From Megascapheus bottae (taxonomy: Eukaryota; Chordata; Mammalia; Rodentia; Geomyidae), in contig JANJXV010000013.1 of assembly GCA_024803745.1 (NCBI GenBank), positions 10,788,001 to 10,852,000 of the forward strand: a stretch of 64,000 nt of DNA, in the 5' to 3' direction. The notes below the pieces were generated by a model that did not search any database, was not told where the DNA came from, and saw nothing but the letters and a program-made list of their open reading frames with translations. Positions 22,731 to 30,953 of the stretch are shown one piece after another. A program made the translations under genes and the position numbers. Within the stretch, counting starts at the first letter, position 1, and each line of letters starts with the position of its first letter.

Positions 22731-23936
22731 TTAGGGTACCCTGTGTCCCCGGATGCAACTCAGCGCCGGGTCGTGCAGCGCCTTCCACATGAGCAGCATC
22801 TCGTAGGGCGCGAAGCGGTGCACGAGCAGCAGCTCTCGGTACACGCAGGGGTCGAAGGAGGAGCGCTGGACGCCCGGAAGCTGCACCCCGAAGGGCCGGA
22901 TGCCCTCGTGGCTGCTGGGCTCCAGGCTGGCGCGCTGCAGACACATGCCCAGGAAGGCGTCGTCGATGGGGAAGAGCGGGGTGCGGCGGGCGGCGGCGCG
23001 CAGGGCCTGGGCCGTGTGGCGGGACAGGAGGAAGCCGCCGCCGCTGCAGTACACCGGGTAGGCCTCGCCGGGGAAGAGCTGCGGGGGTACGAAGTACTTG
23101 CTGCGGGGGTCGCGGATGGGCACGGAGCCGTCCATGAGCTGCCCGGTGAAGAGGTGACGGCCCGGGGCCTGCCCCTCCAGGAAGCGGAGCACGTTGGCCG
23201 TGTGCACGAAGACGTCGTCGTCGCAGCTGAGCAGGAAGCTGGCGCCGGGGCAGCGGGCGGGCAGCCAGTCGAGCAGGTGCAGGTGCTTGAGCGACAGGTT
23301 GAGGAAGGTGTCGCTGAAGTCCCACTGCAGCACGTCGCCGTGCTCGCGCGCCTCCAGGCCCACCAGCTCCGTCAGCCCCGGCGCGTGCGCCGCCTCCTCG
23401 GGCGTCGGGGTGCCCAGCAGGAAGAGGCGGCGCACGGGCCGCCCGCCGCCGCGCTCCCGCCCCCACGTGCGCCGGATCAGCTCGCGCCGCTCGTAGTGCG
23501 CAGGCGCCGACTTCACGGCCAGCAGCAGGAAGACCGGGCGGCCGCCGCCCGCGCACTTGCTGGGCGCGTCCCACAGCGGCGGGAAGCGGCGGCAGTGGCG
23601 GTACTGCAGGAAGTCCTGGATCCGCGCGGGCAGCTGCCAGAAGCCCGCCGTGCTGTTCGCTACTGAGGTGTTGGCCTGGCACCGCGGTCCCTGGGGCGGC
23701 GCCCCCGGCTGCCCTGCGGCGGCGGCGGGGGAGTGGACACCCTCGGTGCGCCCCTCCCCCTCCCGCCTCTCCCCCCCCTCCTCCTCCCTACCCCCGGCCT
23801 CCTCCCGCCTCCCCTTCCCCTCGTCCGGGGGCCGCGGGGTCTCGAGGAGCCACAGGTGCAAGGCCAGGAAACTCACGCCCACCAGGAGGAAGGCCAGAGT
23901 CATGGGATTCATAGCTCTGCGGCAGGGAAGAGCCAT
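22731..23936 (-). CDS. B3GNT6: Core 3 synthase, UDP-GlcNAc:GalNAc beta-1,3-N-acetylglucosaminyltransferase 6
   Basis: Golgi type II membrane enzyme that adds GlcNAc in beta-1,3 linkage to GalNAc-Ser/Thr, making core 3 O-glycans of intestinal mucins. The 401-residue product has a short cytosolic tail (MALPCRRAMN), a signal-anchor at about 11-31 and a stem at about 32-100. The glycosyltransferase 31 domain follows: RRELIRRTWG near 150-159, a DDD metal-binding triplet at 239-241, YCSGGGFLLS at 296-305, IDDAFLGMCL at 324-333, and an ending GHRVP like human GHRVS. N-glycosylation sequons lie at N89, N94 and N213. The start ATG follows a pyrimidine tract and CAG acceptor directly, so the whole CDS is one exon behind a non-coding 5' exon, as I recall for human. 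The recalled human protein is about 384 residues; the excess lies in an E/G/R-rich stem (about 38-66). Residue 238 before DDD is Cys where I recall Gly. It differs clearly from B3GNT3, 4, 7, 8 and 9 in the tail and stem. Assignment is firm. Confidence 0.95.
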   Translation of the reverse strand: MALPCRRAMNPMTLAFLLVGVSFLALHLWLLETPRPPDEGKGRREEAGGREEEGGERREGEGRTEGVHSPAAAAGQPGAPPQGPRCQANTSVANSTAGFWQLPARIQDFLQYRHCRRFPPLWDAPSKCAGGGRPVFLLLAVKSAPAHYERRELIRRTWGRERGGGRPVRRLFLLGTPTPEEAAHAPGLTELVGLEAREHGDVLQWDFSDTFLNLSLKHLHLLDWLPARCPGASFLLSCDDDVFVHTANVLRFLEGQAPGRHLFTGQLMDGSVPIRDPRSKYFVPPQLFPGEAYPVYCSGGGFLLSRHTAQALRAAARRTPLFPIDDAFLGMCLQRASLEPSSHEGIRPFGVQLPGVQRSSFDPCVYRELLLVHRFAPYEMLLMWKALHDPALSCIRGHRVP

Positions 23937-23961
23937 CTGGGGGGAGGGAGGGGGGAAGAGA
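23937..23961 (-). promoter_or_regulatory. B3GNT6: Splice acceptor of the B3GNT6 coding exon
   Basis: Read on the minus strand, a C/T-only tract of about 20 bases ends in CAG immediately before the ATG. The open frame runs on upstream to 24029, but that extension is intron read-through, so the start was placed at 23936. The 5' UTR exon was not located. Confidence 0.75.
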
Positions 23962-24557
23962 TGGGTAAATCGAGGCAGAGGTGAGGCACAAGTCCTTGGC
24001 ATCAGATGGCACGCCACTCCCAACACCACGGCACATCTCCGGGAACCCAGCCCTCTGTAACTGCGCTCGTAAGAGCCAACAGCATCCCAGACTCAAGAAA
24101 ACACGGAGCGTCCCAGTGTCCAGGCTGTGTGCCCGTAGTTCCAGCTCCTCCTGGGCCAGAGATCAAGAAAAGTGGGTGGGCTAACAAGCACCCCCCCCCC
24201 ATTTCAACACTGCAAGCCAGTTGTGTGCTGGCCTGAACTGCAGTCCTATTGGTGTAGGAGCGCAAAACCTCAAGACTGTGGCTGGAAAATGACCGAAGTT
24301 AAAAAAAAAAGGATTAAGGTGCGGCTCAAGGGGTGGTTGGAACGTTTGTCTAGCAAACGAGAGGTCCTGAGTTAAAAGCAAAAACAAACAAAAAACTACA
24401 AAGGAGGGAGGAAGGACGGGATGAAGCGTTAGTAGATTATTACTCTGCAGGGTGGGTGTGACAATAAGGAAATATATAGCCACTGTGAGAACACCAAGGT
24501 TAGGATTTTTGACCCTCCAGTTCCACCAGTTTCTTTTTTTCTTGATAAAATTGTGTT
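23962..24557 (-). other. B3GNT6: Sequence upstream of the B3GNT6 coding exon
   Basis: Probably intron or 5' flank. An ID-like monomer is visible at about 24312-24390 (plus strand, 'gcggctcaaggggtggttgg'). The non-coding 5' exon was not identified. Confidence 0.4.
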
Positions 24558-24767
24558 GGGGCCGGGAGTTTGGCCTAGTGGTTAAAGTGCTTGCCTAGCA
24601 TGCATGAAGACCCCGGTTCAATTCCTCGGTACCACATACATAGAAAAAAGCTGGAAGTGGTGCTGAGGCTCAAGTGGTAGAGCTCTAGCCTTGAGAAAGT
24701 CCAAGGACAGGGCTCAGGCCCTGAGTTCAGGCCCCATGACTGTCCCCCCCCCAAAAAAAGAAAAAAA
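24558..24767 (+). repeat. IDL-Geo SINE, 'ttaaagtgc' subfamily
   Basis: gccgggagtttggcctagtgg followed by ttaaagtgcttgcc; right module has gctgaggctcaag. Close to consensus, so young. Confidence 0.9.
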
Positions 24768-25010
24768 ATGGTGTCGGTACTCAGGCTTAAACTTAGGGCC
24801 AGGGCACCATTTCTTAGGTGTGTGTGTTGTTGTTGTTTTCCCCCTCAAGGTGGGCACTCTACCACTTGAGCAACAGCTCCACTTCCAGCTTTTTGGTGGT
24901 TAACTGGAAATAAAGAGTATCATGAACTTTCTTGTTTGGCTGATGTCAAACCCCAATCCCCAGCGTAGCTAGGATCACAGGCCTGAATTGCTAATGCCCT
25001 GCTACAACCA
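24768..25010 (-). repeat. B1-Geo SINE
   Basis: Reverse copy abutting the IDL-Geo tail; a TTG repeat interrupts the right module (24823-24840). Confidence 0.7.
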
Positions 25011-25651
25011 CTTTGATGCAACCTGAACTGTCCTCCCCTATCCCAGAGTTGCCCCAGAGTGTCACTGCCCTGTGTTGTTGAAGCCAAAATCCTTAATTGG
25101 CTTCTTTCCCTCATTTCTATACCCTAGACCAGTTATTTCTAAATATTTCAGCATCCTGTATGCATCCATTCCCTCTGTCAACTGGCCAATCCAGGCTATC
25201 AGATGAATCCTGCTCAGAAGAAGTAGCCTTCTGACTACTCTCTCCCTTCTTCCCTTCCTCCCAGACCCTCTTGTGCTAGTGGGAGTGATCTTTGAACAAT
25301 GTTGATATACATGTCATTCATTTATTCCTCCAGGCTTCCTGGGAGCCATCAACCACATTATATAGCCTACCACCAAGCTTCTTCCTAAGAGCTTTTCCTG
25401 GTGTGAGTCCTCACATGAACTGACTTTCCTTCCTCCCTGTTTCCCGTCCGTTGCTGCACTGGCAGAGACAAATCCTTGGGGAAAGTTTTGTGGTATTCAA
25501 AGCACTTTGTTAGTCATTCCTAGGTTGCCTTCCCTACTAGGCTGGAAGCACCTTGAGTGCAAGGCTGCATTTCTTCTGTTCACTCCTGTGCCTCAGTGTT
25601 CTGCATAGACTCAGAGGGAGGTTGACACAACAGTGGATAGGTGCTGGTCAT
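25011..25651. other. Intergenic, no gene
   Basis: C/T-rich single-copy-looking sequence; nothing recognised. Confidence 0.4.
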
Positions 25652-25667
25652 TTGAATTCAAATTCCA

Positions 25668-25861
25668 GGGGCTGGGAGTTTGGCCTCGTGGTAGGGTGCT
25701 TGCCTAGCATGCACCAAGACCTGGGTTCATTTCCTTGGTACCACATACATAGAAAAAGCTGAAAATGGTGCTGTGGCTCAAGTGGTAGAGCGCTAGCCTT
25801 GAGAAAGCCCAAGGACAGTGTTCGGCCCTGAGTTCAAGCCCCAGGACTGGCAAAGAAAAAA
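25668..25861 (+). repeat. IDL-Geo SINE with 13-bp target duplication
   Basis: Flanked by perfect ttgaattcaaatt at 25652-25664 and 25862-25874. Confidence 0.9.
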
Positions 25862-25931
25862 TTGAATTCAAATTTAATCTCCACCATTTTCTATCTGCAT
25901 AATTGAGCATGTACCTACGTCTTCAAATTTA

Positions 25932-26386
25932 TTATATATTTTTTGTGGGTCATGGGGCTTGAACGCTGTGCTTGGGTGCTGTCCCTGAGCTCTTCAGTTC
26001 AGGGCTATCACCTTACCCCTGGCGCTAGCTACAACCTCACATCCCCTTTTCTAGAGATTAATTGGAGATAAGAGTCTCAAAGTCTGGGCTGGGAGTTTGG
26101 CCGAGTGGTTAAAGTGCTTGCCTAGCATGCATGAAGACCTGGGTTCGATTCCTCGGTACCACATACATAGAAAAAAAAGTCAGAAGTGGTGCTGAGGCTC
26201 AAGTGGTAAAGCTCTAGCCTTGAGAAAGTCCAAGGACAGTGCTCAGGCCCTGAGCTCAAGCCCAGGACTGGCAAAAAAAAAGTCTCAAAGTCTGTAGTGC
26301 CCAGGCAGGCTTTGAACTGTGATCCTCAGGTCTCAGCCTCCTGAGTAGCTAGGATTATAGGCCTCAGTCACCTCGCCCGGCTTAAA
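25932..26386 (-). repeat. B1-Geo SINE split by IDL-Geo
   Basis: Reverse copy in two parts (25932-26086 and 26281-26386); the break is in the linker and has a 14-bp duplication. Confidence 0.85.
26087..26280 (+). repeat. IDL-Geo SINE, 'ttaaagtgc' subfamily, nested
   Basis: Inserted in the B1-Geo linker with perfect agtctcaaagtctg at 26073-26086 and 26281-26294. Carries gtggttaaagtgc and gctgaggctcaag. Confidence 0.92.
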
Positions 26387-26403
26387 AGTTATTTTTTTAT
26401 AAC

Positions 26404-26512
26404 TTTTTTTTTTTTTGCCAGTCCTGGGGCTTGAACTCTGGGTCTGCGTACATCCTTGAGCTTTCTCAATTCTAGTACTCTACCACTAGGCCAAGCACTA
26501 GTCCTCTATCAC
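26404..26512 (-). repeat. IDL-Geo SINE, large internal deletion
   Basis: Right-module start ('tttgccagtcctggggcttg') joins directly to the left-monomer start ('accactaggccaag'). Confidence 0.65.
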
Positions 26513-26642
26513 TTGATTTTTGAGGCAGGGTGTATGTAGTCCCATGATAGTCTTGAACTTAAGAGCCTCTTGCATGAGCCTCTCAAATACTCAAGACTAT
26601 CAGGCATGTGCAACCTCATCTAGCTTCTTAAGAATTTCTGGA

Positions 26643-26838
26643 TGGTGCTAGTGGCTCACACCTGTAATCCTAGCTAAACCAGTAGGCAGAGATCCATGAG
26701 ACTCTTATCTCCAATTAACCACCAGAAAACCAGAAATGGCCCTGTGGCTCTAAGTGGTAGAGGGCTAGCCTTGAGTGCAACAGCTCGGGGACAGCATCCA
26801 GGCCCTGAGTTCAAGCCCCACAACAACAACAACAAAGA
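26643..26838 (+). repeat. B1-Geo SINE, part of left half deleted
   Basis: About 35 bases between the left core and the linker are absent ('gcagagatccatgagactc'); tail is a CAA repeat. Confidence 0.75.
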
Positions 26839-26849
26839 AGTTTCTGTGA

Positions 26850-27065
26850 GGGTCAGATGCAGTGGCTCATGCCTGTGATCCTAGCCATATGGAGAAGGAC
26901 CTGGGCAAAGAGTGAGACACTCCCTCCCCCCATCTTCAAAACCAACCTGGGGAGCCAGTGAGTTCCTATCTGAAAAATAAAGCAAGGACTGAGGGACGTG
27001 GCTCAAAGTCATAGCATGCCTGTCTAGCAAGTCCAAGACCCTCCCTGGTAAAGAAAAAGGAGAAG
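26850..27065 (+). repeat. B1-like plus ID-like remnants
   Basis: 'gcagtggctcatgcctgtgatcc' begins a 7SL-type piece; 'gggacgtggctcaaagtcatagc' begins a tRNA-like piece. Confidence 0.5.
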
Positions 27066-27108
27066 GAGGGGGTGGGGAGGAGGAAGAAGGCAGCTAAATA
27101 ATGTGTGT

Positions 27109-27344
27109 AGTCAGGTGCTGGTGGCTCACGCCTGTAATCCTAGCTACTCGGGAGGCTGAGATCTGAGAATATCCGTTCAAGGCCAGCCTGGGCACTAAAG
27201 TCCGTGAGACTCTTAATCTCCAGTTAACCAGCAGAAAACTGGAAGTGGCACTGTGGCTCAAGTGGTAGAACACTAGCCTTGAGCTGAAGAGCTCAGGGAC
27301 AACACCCAGCCCCAGAGTTCAAGCCCTATGACTGACAAAAAAAA
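27109..27344 (+). repeat. B1-Geo SINE
   Basis: Very well preserved, 'caggtgctggtggctcacgcc' to 'agttcaagccctatgactgac' plus A-tail; good reference for the family in this window. Confidence 0.88.
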
Positions 27345-27954
27345 TTGTGTGCAAAGAATTTAGCATAGCACGTGGCACATAGTACTTGGTGTATATTAGC
27401 TGTTGTAATTGTGCCAGTCAAGAGTTGTTGAAGGACTACTCTTCCTGGAGTGTGCACTCAATGTTTTCTGGCAGAGTGGGTCTGCACACAGTAGGGATTA
27501 CTGAATTGAACTGGGATCTAGTGCATACAAAATGGATGAAAGTTATATATAGTTGTCACTTGAAATGGCATAGAGGTTAGGTGGCTAAATGAAGAAGGGC
27601 AGCAGTTAGGTACTGGGATAGAACCAAGCTGTGTCCCAGGAGAAAAGGGACAGCAAGGTGAGCTCATTTTTATATATATATATTCAACGTATAGTCCAGT
27701 GCCTGGACTCCTTGGGACTCACAATAGTACACTTCAATGGCTCAAAAAATAAAACAAGGCAATAGAATCCAAATTGCAAACAAGTAGGCATTGAGTCCCA
27801 GCTCCTTTTATGAGTTAGCTAACATTCTAGGTTCCAGTTCTTCATCTGGAAAATTGAGGATGTTAACATTTGTCTTTCAATGAAATAAGAAAACATTTGT
27901 GTGATGCAGAACTGCCTTACAAATGCTTTTTAAAAAATTACTAAAAAGTCAATA
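27345..27954. other. Intergenic, no gene
   Basis: AT-rich, with a short TA run at 27671-27682; nothing recognised. Confidence 0.4.
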
Positions 27955-28066
27955 AGCATTAAAAAATCCACCATAAAGCATTAAAAAAAACCCTACCCAC
28001 CATAAAGCATAAAAAACATCCACCATAAAGCATTAAAAAAACCGACCGACCATAAAGCATTTAAAA
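27955..28066. repeat. AT-rich tandem repeat, unit about 28 bases
   Basis: Four imperfect units of the form 'ccaccataaagcattaaaaaa'; units differ in the A-run length and in short insertions such as accgaccg. Confidence 0.75.
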
Positions 28067-28073
28067 AATATTC

Positions 28074-28262
28074 TGAGGGAATGGCATAAGTGGTAAAGCA
28101 CTTGCTTAGCAAGCATAAAGTCCTGTGTTCAATCCCAGTATTACCAATAAAAAAGTTTTCCTATCCATCCATAGTGGTACATACCTGTAATACCAGCCAC
28201 TTGGAAGGTTGAGATAGGAAGTTTCAGGCCAGCCTGATAAAATCCCAGTACTAGCACAAAAA
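28074..28262 (+). repeat. ID-like monomer followed by B1-like monomer
   Basis: 28074-28150 has 'cataagtggtaaagcacttgc' and 'gtgttcaatcccagta'; 28165-28262 has 'gtggtacatacctgtaatacc'. Confidence 0.6.
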
Positions 28263-28264
28263 AA

Positions 28265-28395
28265 GTAGGGGTGAAAGAAGCTTGGAGTGCGTGTGAGTGT
28301 GGGCAATAAAAGGAGTACTGATCAAGATGCATTGTACTCAGAAACTTAACAGGTTGAATTATAACCCTTTTGTACAATTAAAGATGCTAAAATCA
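28265..28395 (+). mobile_element. L1 3'-UTR terminus
   Basis: Matches the end of the L1 at 5.8 kb: 'atgcattgtactcagaaac' and 'gaattataacccttttgta' against 'atgcattgcactcgtaac' and 'gaattatgacccttcgta' there. Confidence 0.6.
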
Positions 28396-28425
28396 TAACT
28401 AAAAAGAAAACAGGAACACAGAAAT

Positions 28426-28522
28426 TGAAGAGCTAGTGGTGTAACTCAAATAGAGTACTTGCCCAACATATCGGAAATCTGGAGTTCAATCCCCAGCAAC
28501 CCTCAAAATACATGGGAACAAA
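28426..28522 (+). repeat. ID-like monomer
   Basis: 'gtggtgtaactcaaatagag' and 'ctggagttcaatccccagca' are the decayed boxes. Confidence 0.55.
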
Positions 28523-28567
28523 AAAGGAAAACATTCCTCCTTCACATTTCTAAAAAATACAATGAAT

Positions 28568-28766
28568 GGGGGCCAGAAGCTTGGCCTAGTGGTAGTGTGC
28601 TTGCCTAGCATGCATGAAGACCCGGGTTCAATTCCTCGGTACTACATACCTAGAAAAAGCTGGAAGTGGTGCTGTGGCTTAAGTGGTAGAGCTCTAGCCT
28701 TGAGAAAGCCCAAGGACAGTGCTCAGGCCTGAATTCAAGCCCCAGGACTGGCAAAAAAAAAATAAT
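28568..28766 (+). repeat. IDL-Geo SINE with 12-bp target duplication
   Basis: Flanked by perfect aatacaatgaat at 28556-28567 and 28767-28778. Confidence 0.9.
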
Positions 28767-28778
28767 AATACAATGAAT

Positions 28779-30143
28779 TCAGTCGTACTGCAGAAATTGC
28801 ATTTCAACAAAACTGGTTCCTTTGATGAATGTGATCCAGGAACACAGCCAGCTTTCAATATCTAACAGACAGTGGTGTGGGGCCACGCCCTCCCTCTACA
28901 GAAGGTAGCGCTGGCTCACTCACCACTGTGTTTAGATGCTACACTGCCACCTGAGGTCTTGGTTTACGGTGGAGCTTTGGGCATGCCTTCTGTGGTTGTT
29001 TTTGCTGGACCATCATTTGCTCCTGGTGCCCTGAAACCCCCCTACCTTAAGTTTTGCTGTTCTCCACTGGCCCTGCTCCCTTGTCTCTTGGGACTCAGTT
29101 TCAGTACCACCTCCTTCAGGTCATCTCCTGGTAAGTCCAGGCCAAGAGATCCTGTCTCCTTGGTGCAAAATTGGTGAAAAGGGACTTGTTTGGCTTTTTT
29201 TTTTAAAGTGGGATCTTGAGCAAGTAGTTTATCGCCGTGTCCCAAGATTTGGAGTTAATAAGGCACTTAGAACCATAGCTGCCATATAATTAAGCATTAC
29301 GAGAATATTAACAGTGGACTGACTGGGGCCGAGGTAATCATGCTGGTGTGGGAAAAGTCTAGCCTTCTCACATGGTTCTCAGACCAACCTTTCTGGGCCT
29401 CTTTATTGCCCTATACTTGTAATACTGCTCACATTGCCCAGAATTCTCTCCCCTTCATTTCTAGGAACTGCTTTGGCTCTCTGATTGAAAATCCAGGTAG
29501 TTGGAACACATATTCCTGGCCACCCATCAGCCCCTCAGAACCCCAGGAATTTCAGAAGTCCTTGCCTAGCAGATAGGAAGCCTTTGTTACTACTGGGGCT
29601 TTGACCTCAACCCCCTAGTGTTCAGAAGCCTGAACCCCTAGGGAGGGGTGGCGGTGCACTGGACTCAAGCAGTCTGGGTCCTAGTAACTCTTCCCCTGGT
29701 CTCCTTGGTTCTTGCTCTAAAAAGGGAGTGGGGAGATGAAAAAATAATGTCTCCTCAGTAGGAAGAAACCCAGATCCCTTTCTTACCTTGGATGTCTGAG
29801 AGAAGAGAATTAGGCACAGGCCATTCCAGGCTGGGTTCCAGTCTTTATTTCATACAACTAGGCTTTCACACCCAGGACTGAGGCTTGGTTCAAGGTTCAT
29901 GCTTTTGACCAATCTGCCTTCTCTATCAGGAAGCACGGGACTGCTCAGCTTGCTTGCACTGTATGGTTATGATATCATCCCTTCCTGGAGCCTCTTCTTG
30001 ATCTTTGGCCAATTTGTCCACAGACACAATTACGTAGGAATTATTTAATACTGTATTGTAGGACTCAGTTTTCCTGCTAGCTCATGAGCTATTCCAGGGT
30101 CTGGGCTTCTTCTATTAACATAGGACATGCTTTAAAATTCTTG
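28779..30143. other. SINE-free intergenic stretch, no gene
   Basis: About 1.36 kb of single-copy-looking sequence. The plus-strand open frame 28872-29177 (101 codons) has no match that I recognise and no clear splice context. Confidence 0.4.
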
Positions 30144-30158
30144 TCAACCAAGTTTTTA

Positions 30159-30363
30159 TTTTTTTTTTGCCAGTCCGGGGTCTTGAACTCAGGGCTTGGG
30201 CACTGTCCTTGGGTTCTTGGGCTTTCTCAAGGCTAGACTTCTATCACTTGAGCCACAGCACCATTTCTGGCTTTTTTCCATGTATGTGGTACCGAGAAAT
30301 CGAACCCTGGTTTTCATGCATGCTAGGCAATCACTCCACCACTAGGATAAACTCCTGGCCCCA
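30159..30363 (-). repeat. IDL-Geo SINE, first of two in one target
   Basis: Full reverse copy. The bordering sequences tcaaccaagttttta (30144-30158) and tcaactaagtctttt (30364-30378) are imperfect copies of each other. Confidence 0.85.
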
Positions 30364-30397
30364 TCAACTAAGTCTTTTTGTTGTTGTTGTTTTGTTT

Positions 30398-30582
30398 TTG
30401 TTTTTTGCCAGTCCTAGGCTTGAGCTCTGGGCCTGAGCACTGTCCTTGGACTTTCTCAAGGCTAGAATTCTACCACTTGAGCCTCACCACCACTTCCAGC
30501 TTTTTTCTATGTACCGAGGAATTGACCCTGGGTCTTCGAGCACCCTAGGCAAGCACTCTACCAATAGGCCAAACTCCCAGTC
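30398..30582 (-). repeat. IDL-Geo SINE, second of two in one target
   Basis: Reverse copy with about ten bases missing in the linker; followed by a third copy of the same target, tcaaccaagtttta (30583-30596). Confidence 0.85.
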
Positions 30583-30649
30583 CTCAACCAAGTTTTATAT
30601 AAAGTGCTTATATAGAAATCCTTTTTAATGGGTTTAATGAATTACTGAT

Positions 30650-30836
30650 TTTTTTTTTTGCCAGCACTGGGGCCTGGGCACTGTCTTTGGACCATTTTTG
30701 TTCAAGGCTAGCACTCTGCCACTTGAGCCACAGCACCACTTCCAACTTTTTCTGTGTATGTGGTTCCAGGGAATCGAACCCAGGGCATTGTGCATGCTAG
30801 GTGAGCATGTTACCCCTAGGCCATGCTCCTGGCCCA
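30650..30836 (-). repeat. IDL-Geo SINE
   Basis: Reverse copy with ttactgat at both ends (30642-30649 and 30837-30844); part of the right module is missing. Confidence 0.85.
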
Positions 30837-30867
30837 GTTACTGATCTTTTATCTTTACTGTATTTTT

Positions 30868-30953
30868 TTAGGGGTTACTGGGGATTGAACCCAGGGTTTT
30901 GTGTATGTTAAGCACAATACTCTACCACTGAGTTATACTTCTAACACTGGAGC
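30868..30953 (-). repeat. ID-like monomer
   Basis: 'ggggattgaacccagggtt' and 'ctctaccactgagttatac' are the reverse B and A boxes. Confidence 0.65.

Noticed and set aside
22692..23666. 324-codon open frame on the plus strand, antisense to B3GNT6
   Set aside because: It lies opposite a GC-rich coding exon, where codon bias removes stops from other frames. No domain is recognisable; the sense frame is clearly B3GNT6.
22492..23682. 396-codon minus-strand frame overlapping B3GNT6
   Set aside because: Shadow of the real frame, shifted by one base; Ala/Arg/Pro-rich and without glycosyltransferase motifs.
27955..28066. Regular repeat considered as a CRISPR-like array
   Set aside because: Imperfect AT-rich tandem units without unique spacers, in mammalian DNA.
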